A stretch of DNA of 64,000 nucleotides from Kroppenstedtia sanguinis (GTDB lineage Bacteria; Bacillota; Bacilli; Thermoactinomycetales; DSM-45169): positions 1 through 64,000 of the forward strand of contig NZ_JBNPXF010000010.1 of the NCBI RefSeq assembly GCF_050433445.1, read 5' to 3'. The translations under genes and the position numbers were made by a program. Positions 50,140-58,885 of this stretch are shown piece by piece. Numbering within the stretch: position 1 is the stretch's first letter; each line of letters opens with the position of its first letter. Under the pieces are notes generated by a model. That model ran no database searches, was not told where the DNA came from, and saw nothing but the letters and a program-made list of their open reading frames with translations.

Positions 50140-50181
50140 AACCCAAAAAACCACGGGGGAGGTCCCGTGATTTTTTGGGTT
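50140..50181. terminator. Bidirectional terminator between the steA operon and the M24 gene
   Basis: AACCCAAAAAA and CACGGG (50140-50157) pair with CCCGTG and TTTTTTGGGTT (50164-50181). It serves both strands and overlaps the end of the minus-strand gene. Confidence 0.85.
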
Positions 50182-51286
50182 ACTTGACGATTTGCAGTTC
50201 CTTGGGGAACCGGGTCAACACCTGATGACCGTCTGCGGTGATCACCAGATCGTCCTCGATCCGGACACCGCCGATTCCAGGAACGTAAATTCCGGGTTCT
50301 ACGGTGATGATCATTCCTTCGGAGAGAAGGTCCTTGTTTTTTCCGTGAAGAGAAGGATACTCATGAGAGGAGATTCCCAGTCCGTGGCCAATCCGGTGGG
50401 AGAACTGGGGACCGTAACCGGCTTCTGTTATCACCTGACGGGCCGCCTGGTCCACCTCCATCATCGGAGTTTGCGGACGGCATTGATCCAGGGCCGCTTC
50501 CTGGGCTCGACGTACCGTTTCATAAATGCGATTCGCTTCTTCGCCGATGGAGCGAAAGGCAACGGTTCGGGTAATGTCCGAGGCGTAACCCTCGACGATC
50601 ACCCCCAGATCGAACAGCACCAAATCCCCTTCCTGTAACTTGCGTGTTCCCGGTTTGCCGTGGGGGTCGCCAGATTTTTCTCCAAATAAGACCATGGTAG
50701 AAAAGGACATTTCCCGGATTCCCTGTCGTTTCATCTCATATTCGATTCGGGCCACCACCTCCAATTCCGTACAACCGGGTTTCAGTGCTTCGATCCCGGT
50801 TTCCACAGCCAAGTCGGCAAAGCGGGCGGCTTTTGCGGCGGATTGGATTTCAGTTTCATCTTTGATGGCTCGCATCGCCTCCAGTTGAGGAGAAAGGGAG
50901 AGCAACTTGGCTTCCGGGGATAACTGGAGGAGGGCTTGAGAACGGTTATAGGAGAGGTGGTCCGGTTCCACCGCCACGCTTTGGAAAGGAAGGAGTTTGC
51001 GATCATTCAGCAGGGAATGGATTGCCTCCCAGGGATTGTCAGTATCTTCGTAGGGAGTAATTCCATAGGCCCACCCGGAATCCTTCAGGCGATCCATTTC
51101 CAGCTTCGGCAAAATGATGAAAGGCTCTTGCTCTGGAAAGGCAAACAGGCTTATCAATCGTTCATGGGGTTCACATTCAAATCCGGTGAGATAAAAGAGA
51201 TTGGCGGGATCCTGGATCATCGCCAGCTCGATTTGCTCATGCTTCAGCCAACCGGACAGTTTTTCTAGACGGTGATTCACATGCAT
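50180..51286 (-). CDS. M24 family Xaa-Pro dipeptidase-like metallopeptidase
   Basis: This second creatinase-fold peptidase of the window has 368 residues. The metal ligands lie in DLGVIVEGYASDITRT (two aspartates), HRIGHGLG, VEPGIY and RIEDDL. The N-terminal domain (about 1-140) is longer and different from that of the gene at 17789. It probably acts on small peptides with a proline in second position. ATG 51286 follows AAGGAGGCTG, a spacing of only three bases; GTG at 51280 could also be used. It is monocistronic. Confidence 0.87.
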   Translation of the reverse strand: MHVNHRLEKLSGWLKHEQIELAMIQDPANLFYLTGFECEPHERLISLFAFPEQEPFIILPKLEMDRLKDSGWAYGITPYEDTDNPWEAIHSLLNDRKLLPFQSVAVEPDHLSYNRSQALLQLSPEAKLLSLSPQLEAMRAIKDETEIQSAAKAARFADLAVETGIEALKPGCTELEVVARIEYEMKRQGIREMSFSTMVLFGEKSGDPHGKPGTRKLQEGDLVLFDLGVIVEGYASDITRTVAFRSIGEEANRIYETVRRAQEAALDQCRPQTPMMEVDQAARQVITEAGYGPQFSHRIGHGLGISSHEYPSLHGKNKDLLSEGMIITVEPGIYVPGIGGVRIEDDLVITADGHQVLTRFPKELQIVK

Positions 51287-51405
51287 CAGCCTCCTTCGAA
51301 GGGTGATTTTTCCCTCGATTCAGGATGGTCTTACTCACCATAACACTCCATGATAGAGAGCGGAAGGGAACATAACGGTGAGACTGGTGTCCGTTTCCAG
51401 GTCAA

Positions 51406-51448
51406 ACAAGCAGGAGTTTCCCTTGTTTTGCGGAAACCCCTGCTTGTT
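51406..51448 (-). terminator. Hairpin terminator after yqzF
   Basis: Arms of 17 bases with one mismatch (51406-51422 and 51432-51448) form a strong hairpin on either strand. The T-run on the minus strand is short. Confidence 0.55.
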
Positions 51449-51454
51449 CAGACT

Positions 51455-51733
51455 CTATTTTTCCACCCCGTTTTTGGGAGTCAGTTTTTTCTTTTTTCGA
51501 GGGAGAAGCATGGGTTGCACATTGTTTCTTTTGGATTCCCGATAGAAGAGAAAACCGGCGATAAAGAGCATTCCGAGAACAAAGAGCAACAGCCCTCCCA
51601 GAAAAGGAAGCCAAGCGAAAGGCTTTCCTGCGAGGGTCTCGAAAATGACATTCTTCATCAGGGTCCAGCCGTAGACTCCCGCTACACCAGGGATACACAG
51701 CAAGACTAATGCTAATAATCGTTGATATAGCAT
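51455..51733 (-). CDS. yqzF: DUF2627 membrane protein YqzF
   Basis: The 92-residue protein has two hydrophobic segments (about 5-24 and 40-66) and a very basic C-terminus (PRKKKKLTPKNG). It matches DUF2627/YqzF, which sits beside bkdR in Bacillus too. Function is unknown. It is divergent from bkdR, so the two share a 120-bp promoter region. Confidence 0.85.
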   Translation of the reverse strand: MLYQRLLALVLLCIPGVAGVYGWTLMKNVIFETLAGKPFAWLPFLGGLLLFVLGMLFIAGFLFYRESKRNNVQPMLLPRKKKKLTPKNGVEK

Positions 51734-51854
51734 GAGACCACCCCTTATCCACTCCTTATCCTACCCTATTTCAACGGGGAATGCCATGCCCCCCATCCCT
51801 TACCTTGGGTTGTGATAAGATGAATAACGGAGACTGGAGACGGGAGGGCGGCCG

Positions 51855-53927
51855 ATGAAAAAGTTTCTGATCGTGGGTGGGGGAAAAGGCGGCACCGCCT
51901 TTTTCCGGACACTGTTCCAAATGGAACGGATTCACGTGACCGGTGTAGTCGATCTCAGACTAGACGCACCGGCGATTCTGGAAGCGAAACGGCATGGGGT
52001 CCCGACCGGCCAAGAGGTGTATCCGTTTCTGAAAGAAGGGCCTGATGTGGTCCTGGAGGTGACAGGGGATCCGAGGGTCTATCGGCATCTGTGCGAGGTC
52101 AAAGGAGAGGGCACGTTGGTGGTTCCTGGAGAAGTGGCCCACCTGATCATGCAGTTGATCGCGGAAAAAGAGCAGTGGTTTGAAGCTTGGCGTCTGCGCC
52201 AGCGCGAACTGGATGCCATTGTGAACTCTACCCATGACGGCATGATCGCAGTCAACCGTGAGGGACGGGTCACTCTGTTCAACCGGGCCGCAGAACGACT
52301 CATCGGACAACCGGCAGACCGGGTGATGGGCCAAAAGGTGGATCAAGTGTTGCCCGATGCCCGTCTGAATCAGGTGTTGCAGACCGGGAAACGGTCGTTG
52401 AATCAATCGCTGGAACTGGATAACGGCAAAAAAATCGTCACCAACCGGGAACCGGTGACCGACCGGAAAGGTCAGGTAATCGGTGTGGTTTCGGTTTTCC
52501 GTGATATCACGGAAGTGACTTCCCTCGCGCAACAGGTGACCGACTTGAAAAGTATGAAAAGTCAACTGCAGGCGATCATTGACTCCTCCGATGATGCCAT
52601 CTCTGTCGTGGATACGGAAGGACTCGGCATCCTGATCAATCCGGCCTATACCCGGCTGACGGGACTGACGCCTTCGGAAGTGATTGGAAAACCGGCGGAT
52701 ACGGACATCTCTGAGGGGGAGAGCATGCACCTGAAAGTCATCCGGACAGGCAAACCGGTCCGCGGGGTGCCGATGAAAGTGGGATCCCACCGGAAAGACG
52801 TGGTGGTCAATGCGGCTCCGATCACAGTGGAAGGCCAATTGAAAGGGAGCGTCGCCATCATACAGGATCTGTCGGAAATCAAGGAATTGTACCGGGAACT
52901 GGAACGATTCCGCCGTTTGATTCGCACTTTGGAAGCAAAATACACCTTTGATGATATTATCGGCGAGAGCCAAGCGATGCAGTTGGCACTGGAAGAGGCT
53001 CGCCAAGGTGCCCGCACTCGGGCCACTGTTTTGTTGCGGGGGGAGTCGGGAACGGGAAAAGAGCTGTTCGCCCATGCCATTCACAATGACAGTGACCGAA
53101 AGTACAATCAATTCATCCGAGTCAACTGTGCTTCCATTCCAGAGTCGCTGTTGGAGAGCGAGCTGTTCGGCTATGAGGAAGGAGCCTTCACCGGAGCCAA
53201 AAGAGGCGGCAAAAAAGGTTTTTTTGAAGAGGCTGACGGGGGGACGATCTTTTTCGATGAAATCGGAGAGCTTTCTCCTTCCACTCAAGCCAAACTCCTC
53301 CGTGCTCTGCAGGAGAAAGAGATTGTCCGGGTGGGGGGAGCCAAACCTGTCCCCGTGGATGTGCGGGTGATTGCCGCCACCCATGTGGATCTGGAGCAAG
53401 CGATTCAAGAAAAGCGGTTCCGGGAGGATCTCTACTACCGTCTCAATCTGCTTCCTATCCATATTCCGCCCCTTCGTCAACGGGTGACTGACATCCAGGC
53501 GCTTTCTCTCCATTTGGTAAAAAAATTTAATCAAGAGTACGGACGAAATGTGACTTCGATTCATCGGGAGGCTCTCGATGTATTGGAAGCTTATCGTTGG
53601 CCCGGAAATGTGAGAGAGCTGGAAAATGTGCTGGGGCGGGCGATGATCCACATGCATTACAGTGAGCGAGAGATCCGTAAGGAACACTTATTGCCCCTTC
53701 CTTCCTCTATGGAACCTCCCGCATTGCCAGAGCCTGGGACGGGAGGGAGCCGGACGTTGCAACAAGTGGTTTCCCAGGCGGAGCGGGCTCATATTCTTCG
53801 GGTTTTTGAGGAGACTTGGGGCAATAAAACGGAGACAGCCCGGCGTCTCGGAATTTCAGTCCGAAATCTGTATTACAAGTTGGAGCGATATCAGATTTCA
53901 AATCGTGGGACGGAATCGAAGACCTAA
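51855..53927 (+). CDS. bkdR: Sigma-54-dependent activator BkdR
   Basis: BkdR activates the branched-chain keto acid dehydrogenase operon in response to branched-chain amino acids, working with sigma-54 (SigL). The 690-residue protein has a Rossmann-like N-terminal sensor (IVGGGKGGTAFF), then two PAS domains (about 115-240 and 240-360). An AAA+ domain follows, with Walker A GESGTGKE and the sigma-54 contact loop GAFTGAKRG, and a C-terminal helix-turn-helix (TARRLGISVRNLYYKLERY). It starts at ATG 51855 with GGGAGGGCGGCCG upstream. Its targets are directly downstream. Confidence 0.93.
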   Translation: MKKFLIVGGGKGGTAFFRTLFQMERIHVTGVVDLRLDAPAILEAKRHGVPTGQEVYPFLKEGPDVVLEVTGDPRVYRHLCEVKGEGTLVVPGEVAHLIMQLIAEKEQWFEAWRLRQRELDAIVNSTHDGMIAVNREGRVTLFNRAAERLIGQPADRVMGQKVDQVLPDARLNQVLQTGKRSLNQSLELDNGKKIVTNREPVTDRKGQVIGVVSVFRDITEVTSLAQQVTDLKSMKSQLQAIIDSSDDAISVVDTEGLGILINPAYTRLTGLTPSEVIGKPADTDISEGESMHLKVIRTGKPVRGVPMKVGSHRKDVVVNAAPITVEGQLKGSVAIIQDLSEIKELYRELERFRRLIRTLEAKYTFDDIIGESQAMQLALEEARQGARTRATVLLRGESGTGKELFAHAIHNDSDRKYNQFIRVNCASIPESLLESELFGYEEGAFTGAKRGGKKGFFEEADGGTIFFDEIGELSPSTQAKLLRALQEKEIVRVGGAKPVPVDVRVIAATHVDLEQAIQEKRFREDLYYRLNLLPIHIPPLRQRVTDIQALSLHLVKKFNQEYGRNVTSIHREALDVLEAYRWPGNVRELENVLGRAMIHMHYSEREIRKEHLLPLPSSMEPPALPEPGTGGSRTLQQVVSQAERAHILRVFEETWGNKTETARRLGISVRNLYYKLERYQISNRGTESKT

Positions 53928-53936
53928 AATCTCAAT

Positions 53937-53986
53937 TGCAATCTTTTGCAGGAAATATGGAGCAGAGTCACTGCAAGATTTTGCAG
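53937..53986 (+). promoter_or_regulatory. Upstream activating sites, probably for BkdR
   Basis: Two perfect dyads of the form TGCAA-N4-TTGCA lie at 53937-53950 and 53972-53985, 35 bp apart centre to centre. They lie 50-100 bp upstream of the -24 element, the normal place for an activator of this class. Confidence 0.6.
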
Positions 53987-54285
53987 AATCTCTCCTGCCG
54001 AGTCGATTTATAGCTGAAATCCCGCTTATTTACCCTTTGGTATGGATATTGCTTCATTTACAAGGGAGTGGCAGCATGAGAAAGTAAAGAGGGACTGCTC
54101 TGGTATGAGGGAAAGATGGGGATCAATACGTAGGAAAGCGTTTTCATTTTTATTCTCCTTTCCCACTCATACCGAAATCAATCCAGTGTGGGGTGGCTCC
54201 CAAAGTCCTGTGGATTTTTTTTTGATGTGACAGGATCGATGGGTTTGCTTTCGGGAGCCACAAACAAACAAGGAGGCAAATTTCT
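53987..54285. other. bkd promoter and leader region
   Basis: The stretch holds the -24/-12 promoter at 54036-54054. A leader of about 220 bp with no supported ORF follows before bcd. The leader includes an inverted pair GGTGGCTCCCAAAG / CTTTCGGGAGCCAC (54191-54204 and 54247-54260) that could fold. Confidence 0.5.
54036..54054 (+). promoter_or_regulatory. Sigma-54 (-24/-12) promoter of the bkd operon
   Basis: TTGG at 54037-54040 and TTGC at 54049-54052 give GG and GC with exactly ten bases between, the invariant sigma-54 spacing. The sequence TTGGTAT-N5-TTGCT is close to the consensus TTGGCAC-N5-TTGCT. Confidence 0.8.
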
Positions 54286-55386
54286 GTGAAAATCTTTGAT
54301 TACATGGGCAAATATGATTACGAACAACTCCTGTTCTGTCAGGATGAAGCATCCGGTCTGAAAGCGATTATCGCAATTCACGACACTACCTTGGGGCCGG
54401 CCCTGGGGGGGACGCGGATGTGGACATATGCTTCGGAGGAAGATGCGATTGAGGATGCACTCCGTCTCGCACGGGGCATGACCTATAAAAACGCGGCGGC
54501 GGGTCTCAATCTGGGCGGCGGAAAAGCCGTGATCATCGGGGATCCTAAGCAAGATAAAAGTGAAGCGATGTTTCGTGCTTTCGGGCGTTTTATCCATGGC
54601 TTGAACGGACGGTATATCACGGCGGAGGATGTGGGTACCACGGTGGAAGACATGGATCTGATCCATGAAGAGACCCCCTATGTTACCGGCATCTCCCCTG
54701 CCTTCGGTTCCAGCGGCAATCCTTCTCCCGTCACTGCTTACGGTGTCTATCAGGGGATGAAAGCAGCGGCCAAAGAGGCCTTTGGAGACGATTCCTTACA
54801 AGGGAAGACGGTGGCGATACAGGGTGTGGGAAATGTAGCCTACCGACTTTGCCAGCATTTGCATGAGGAAGGGGCGAAATTAGTCGTCACCGATATCAGC
54901 CAGGATAATATGGAGCGAGCGGTCCGGGATTTCGGAGCGGAGACAGTGGCCCCTGACGCGATTTATGATGTAGAGTGCGATATTTTTTCCCCTTGCGCTC
55001 TAGGTGCCGTCATCAATGATGACACGATTCAGCGCCTGAAATGCAAAGTAGTCGCCGGTTCTGCCAACAATCAGCTGAAAACTGATGAGCACGGGGATCT
55101 TCTCACGGAAATGGGGATCGTTTACGCCCCGGATTATGTAATCAATTCCGGTGGTGTCATCAATGTGGCAGATGAGCTGTTGGGGTATAATCGAGAACGG
55201 GCGATGAAAAAAGTGGAGGGCATCTACCAGACGATCCGTCGGGTGTTCGAAATCGCCAAACGGGACCACATTCCCAGCTACAAAGCTGCGGATCGCATGG
55301 CTGAGGAACGGATTGCGACCCTGAGCCAATCCCGTAGCACGTTTTTGCAAAACGAGCGGACGCTCCTGAACATGCGGGTTCGCTGA
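54286..55386 (+). CDS. bcd: Branched-chain amino acid (leucine) dehydrogenase
   Basis: The enzyme oxidatively deaminates leucine, isoleucine and valine to 2-oxo acids with NAD. The 366-residue Glu/Leu/Phe/Val dehydrogenase has the glycine-rich catalytic stretch LGPALGGTRMW with the K-containing GMTYKNAAAGLNLGGGKAV. An NAD-binding Rossmann GVGNVAY follows. GTG 54286 follows CAAGGAGGCAAATTTCT. It is first in the bkd operon; the Bacillus genes ptb and buk, which would lie beside it, are missing. Confidence 0.95.
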   Translation: MKIFDYMGKYDYEQLLFCQDEASGLKAIIAIHDTTLGPALGGTRMWTYASEEDAIEDALRLARGMTYKNAAAGLNLGGGKAVIIGDPKQDKSEAMFRAFGRFIHGLNGRYITAEDVGTTVEDMDLIHEETPYVTGISPAFGSSGNPSPVTAYGVYQGMKAAAKEAFGDDSLQGKTVAIQGVGNVAYRLCQHLHEEGAKLVVTDISQDNMERAVRDFGAETVAPDAIYDVECDIFSPCALGAVINDDTIQRLKCKVVAGSANNQLKTDEHGDLLTEMGIVYAPDYVINSGGVINVADELLGYNRERAMKKVEGIYQTIRRVFEIAKRDHIPSYKAADRMAEERIATLSQSRSTFLQNERTLLNMRVR

Positions 55387-55426
55387 AAACTATCAACCGG
55401 GAAGAAAAAGGGAGTGGAAAGAAACC

Positions 55427-56851
55427 ATGGCTGATAACTACGACCTCGTCGTTTTGGGAGCTGGCCCGGGCGGTTATGTTGCCGCGATCCGAGCGGCCCA
55501 ACTGGGCATGAAGACCGCGGTGGTGGAAAAGGAGAGAGTGGGCGGGGTTTGCCTTCACCAGGGATGTATCCCCAGCAAGTCCCTCTTGCGAAGTGCAGAG
55601 CTCTATCACGAGATGAGGCAGAGCGAAGACTATGGGATTCGGGTCGGAGAGGTCCAACTAGAAATGGACCTGGTTCAAGGACGAAAAAACCGGGTGAAGG
55701 ATCAGCTGCATAAAGGGATCCAGCAACTTTTGCATAAAAACGGGGTGACTGTGATCGAAGGGACCGGGCGAATTCTGGGTCCCTCCATCTTTTCGCCCAT
55801 GCCGGGAACCATCTCTGTGGAGAAGGCCGACGGAAGCGAAGCAGAGATGTTGGTTCCTGAGCATGTGATCATCGCCACTGGCTCTCACCCTCGGTCTCTC
55901 CCCGGGTTGGAGGTGGACGGAGAGTATGTGATGTTCTCCGATCATGCATTGGAGATGGAAAGTCTGCCACGATCGATGGTGATTGTCGGCGGAGGTGTGA
56001 TCGGGGTTGAGTGGGCCTCGATGTTGAGTGATTTCGGTGTAGAGGTGACTGTGGTTGAGTTTGCCGATCGGATTCTTCCTTTTGAAGATGCCGATGTGAG
56101 CAGAGAAATGGCCCGGCTACTGAAAAAACGGAAGGTGAAGGTCCTCACCGGAGCCAAGGTCTTGTCGGAGTCGGTCCGGGTGGAGGAGGGGCGGGTGGCG
56201 TACCAGGTGGACAAAGGCGGAGAAAAACTGCCTTTGGATGCCGAACGGATGTTGGTCTCCGTCGGTCGCGAGCCTAACACGGAAGATATCGGCTTGTCCA
56301 ACACATCGATTCAACTGGAGAAAGGATGCATCCAGGTGAATCCCTTCATGCAAACTACGGAATCCCACATCTACGCCATCGGGGACGTCATCGGCGGATA
56401 TCAGTTGGCCCACGTCGCTTCCCATGAAGGCATCCTAGCAGTGGAACATCTAGCCGGCCATTCACCTCATCCTCTGGATCCCACCCTGGTGCCTCGTTGC
56501 ACCTACAGTCGTCCCGAGGTGGGGAGTATCGGTCTGTCCGAGAAAGAGGCAAAAGAGAAGGGCTACGATGTGAAAGTGGGGAAATTTCCCTTCCGAGGTG
56601 TGGGTAAATCATTGGTTCTTGGGGAATCCGACGGGTTTATCAAACTGGTGGCGGATCAAAAGACAGAGGATATCCTGGGGGTACATATCATCGGTCCCCA
56701 TGCCACCGACCTGATCTCCGAGGCCGGACTGGCCAAGGTACTGGATGCCACTCCCTGGGAGATCACCCAGGTAATTCATCCCCATCCGACCTTATCAGAA
56801 GTGTACGGAGAGGTTTCCACAGCCTTGGAAGGACTGCCGATTCATTTTTAA
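55427..56851 (+). CDS. lpdV: Dihydrolipoyl dehydrogenase (E3) of BCKDH
   Basis: E3 re-oxidises the dihydrolipoyl group of the branched-chain keto acid dehydrogenase with NAD. The 474-residue FAD protein has LGAGPGGYVAAIRAA, the redox disulfide in GGVCLHQGCIPSK (the longer CxxxxC form), a second GGGVIGVEWA and the C-terminal HPHPTLSE active-site His-Glu. ATG 55427 with GGGAGTGGAAAGAAACC upstream. It is in the operon between bcd and bkdAA. Confidence 0.95.
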   Translation: MADNYDLVVLGAGPGGYVAAIRAAQLGMKTAVVEKERVGGVCLHQGCIPSKSLLRSAELYHEMRQSEDYGIRVGEVQLEMDLVQGRKNRVKDQLHKGIQQLLHKNGVTVIEGTGRILGPSIFSPMPGTISVEKADGSEAEMLVPEHVIIATGSHPRSLPGLEVDGEYVMFSDHALEMESLPRSMVIVGGGVIGVEWASMLSDFGVEVTVVEFADRILPFEDADVSREMARLLKKRKVKVLTGAKVLSESVRVEEGRVAYQVDKGGEKLPLDAERMLVSVGREPNTEDIGLSNTSIQLEKGCIQVNPFMQTTESHIYAIGDVIGGYQLAHVASHEGILAVEHLAGHSPHPLDPTLVPRCTYSRPEVGSIGLSEKEAKEKGYDVKVGKFPFRGVGKSLVLGESDGFIKLVADQKTEDILGVHIIGPHATDLISEAGLAKVLDATPWEITQVIHPHPTLSEVYGEVSTALEGLPIHF

Positions 56852-56880
56852 AAGCAGATCAAGAACGGAGGGATCCGTCA

Positions 56881-57873
56881 ATGGGTAACGAAGAACACCA
56901 AGCGTTGGGCTTGTCCGACGATCAGGCGTTGGAAATGTATCGTATGATGCTGTTGGCCCGGAAAGTGGACGAGCGGATGTGGTTGTTGAACCGGGCGGGG
57001 AAGATTCCCTTTGTGATCTCCTGTCAGGGACAGGAGGCGATCCAAGTGGGAGCAGCCTTCGCTCTGGACAGGGAAAAAGATTGGCTGTGCCCTTACTATC
57101 GGGATCTGGGAATGATGCTGGCATTCGGTCAATCCGCCCGTGATCAGATGCTGTCCGCGTTTGCCAAGGCAGAAGATCCCAACAGCGGCGGTCGGCAGAT
57201 GCCTGGCCATTACGGGGATAAACGGTTCCGGGTCGTTTCCGGCTCCAGCCCCGTCACCACCCAATTATTGCATGCTGTCGGTGTGGCTTTAGCCGCCAAG
57301 ATGGAGAAAAAAGATTTTGTAACCTTGACTACCTTCGGGGAAGGCTCCAGCAATCAGGGGGATTTTCACGAAGGATTGAACTTCGCGGGTATTCATAAAC
57401 TTCCCGTGATCTTTATGTGCGAAAACAATAAATATGCTATCTCCGTACCGGTGGAAAAGCAATTGGCCGGGGGAAGTGTTGCCGCTCGGGGGCAGGGCTA
57501 CGGCATGCCAGGGATCGAGGTGGATGGAAACAATCCATTGAAAGTATTCCAGGCGGTGCGGGAAGCTGCTGATCGGGCCCGTCGAGGGGAGGGCCCCACT
57601 TTGATTGAAGCGATCTCCTACCGCCTGGTTCCTCATTCCAGCGATGACGACGATCGGACTTATCGGAAAAAGGAAGAAGTGGAGGAAGCCCGCAAAAAGG
57701 ACTCTTTGGTTCAATTCAATCAATATTTGCAGGATATTGGACTGTTGGACGAAGAGAAAGAGGAGATTCTCAACCGGGAGATCACCCAACTGGTGGATGA
57801 AGCGACAGAATATGCGGAAGCGGCGCCCTACCCCGAGGTGGAACAGACTTATACTCATGTCTATGCGGATTAG
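56881..57873 (+). CDS. bkdAA: BCKDH E1 alpha subunit
   Basis: The alpha subunit of the thiamine-diphosphate-dependent decarboxylase converts branched-chain 2-oxo acids for acyl-CoA production. The 330-residue protein has the TPP motif FGEGSSNQGDFHEGLNFAG followed by ENNKYAISV, and SYRLVPHSSDDDD near the C-terminus. The product forms a heterotetramer with BkdAB. ATG 56881 with ACGGAGGGATCCGTCA upstream. Confidence 0.96.
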   Translation: MGNEEHQALGLSDDQALEMYRMMLLARKVDERMWLLNRAGKIPFVISCQGQEAIQVGAAFALDREKDWLCPYYRDLGMMLAFGQSARDQMLSAFAKAEDPNSGGRQMPGHYGDKRFRVVSGSSPVTTQLLHAVGVALAAKMEKKDFVTLTTFGEGSSNQGDFHEGLNFAGIHKLPVIFMCENNKYAISVPVEKQLAGGSVAARGQGYGMPGIEVDGNNPLKVFQAVREAADRARRGEGPTLIEAISYRLVPHSSDDDDRTYRKKEEVEEARKKDSLVQFNQYLQDIGLLDEEKEEILNREITQLVDEATEYAEAAPYPEVEQTYTHVYAD

Positions 57874-57885
57874 GAGGAGAGAAAC

Positions 57886-58869
57886 ATGCCGGTGATTTCC
57901 TATATCGATGCAGTAACCCAGGCCCTCCAGGAAGAGATGCAACGGGATGAGCGGGTGTTTGTGTTGGGGGAGGATGTGGGCGTCCGGGGTGGAGTTTTCC
58001 GAGCCACCGCCGGTCTGATCGAAGAATTCGGCGCTGAGCGGGTGTTGGACACTCCCTTGACGGAGTCCGCCATCGCCGGGGTTGCCATCGGAGCCTCCGT
58101 CTACGGGATGCGTCCGGTGGCGGAGATCCAATTTGCTGATTTCATCATGCCGGCGGTCAACCAACTCGTCAGCGAAGCGGCTCGGATGCGCTATCGTTCC
58201 AACAATGATTGGCATTGTCCGATGGTGGTGCGAGCCCCTTATGGAGGCGGAGTTCACGGAGCACTCTACCATTCTCAGAGTGTGGAGAGCATGTTTGCAG
58301 GGGTGCAAGGACTGAAGATCGTGACCCCCTCCACTCCTTACGATGTAAAGGGTCTGCTCAAAAGTGCAATCCGGGATGAAGATCCGGTCCTCTTCTTTGA
58401 ACATAAACGGTGCTATCGCCTGATCAAAGGGGAGGTACCGGAAGAAGATTACACCCTTCCGATCGGCAAGGCGGAAGTGAAGCGGGAAGGCACGGATGTG
58501 ACTGTCATCTCTTACGGAATGACCCTCCATTTTGCGTTAAAGGCGGCGGAGGAGCTGGAGAAGGAGGGGATCAGTGTCCATGTACTGGACCTGCGCACCC
58601 TGATTCCCCTGGATAAAGAGGCGATCCTGGAAGCTGTAGCGCAAACGGGGAAAGTCCTGATCATCCACGAAGACAACCAGACCGGTGGCTTTGGCGGGGA
58701 AGTGGCGGCGGTGATCGCACAGGAAGCTTTCTTTGAACTGGATGCTCCGGTCCGTCGTCTCTGTAGCCCGGATGTGCCGGCGATGCCTTACAGCCCGCCT
58801 TTGGAAAAGGAATTTATGCTTAATCCTGAAAAAGTGACCCGGGCCATCCGGGAGTTGGTGGAGTTTTAA
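57886..58869 (+). CDS. bkdAB: BCKDH E1 beta subunit
   Basis: The 327-residue beta subunit contains the substrate-facing part (VFVLGEDVGVRGGVFRATAGL, FADFIMPAVNQLVSEAARM) and the C-terminal transketolase fold (EDNQTGGFGGEVAA). It lies twelve bases after bkdAA, with TAGGAGGAGAGAAAC before ATG 57886. It pairs with BkdAA and precedes the E2 gene. Confidence 0.96.
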   Translation: MPVISYIDAVTQALQEEMQRDERVFVLGEDVGVRGGVFRATAGLIEEFGAERVLDTPLTESAIAGVAIGASVYGMRPVAEIQFADFIMPAVNQLVSEAARMRYRSNNDWHCPMVVRAPYGGGVHGALYHSQSVESMFAGVQGLKIVTPSTPYDVKGLLKSAIRDEDPVLFFEHKRCYRLIKGEVPEEDYTLPIGKAEVKREGTDVTVISYGMTLHFALKAAEELEKEGISVHVLDLRTLIPLDKEAILEAVAQTGKVLIIHEDNQTGGFGGEVAAVIAQEAFFELDAPVRRLCSPDVPAMPYSPPLEKEFMLNPEKVTRAIRELVEF

Positions 58870-58885
58870 AGGAGGAGGTACACCG

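Noticed and set aside
51960..53687. 575-codon open frame antisense to bkdR
   Set aside because: It lies fully inside a gene with all sigma-54 activator motifs. Its own translation is rich in H, R, F and Q with no family pattern, as expected for a shadow frame in a GC-rich gene.
57289..58530. 413-codon antisense frame across bkdAA and bkdAB
   Set aside because: It spans two well-supported genes on the other strand and has no ribosome site or recognisable domain.
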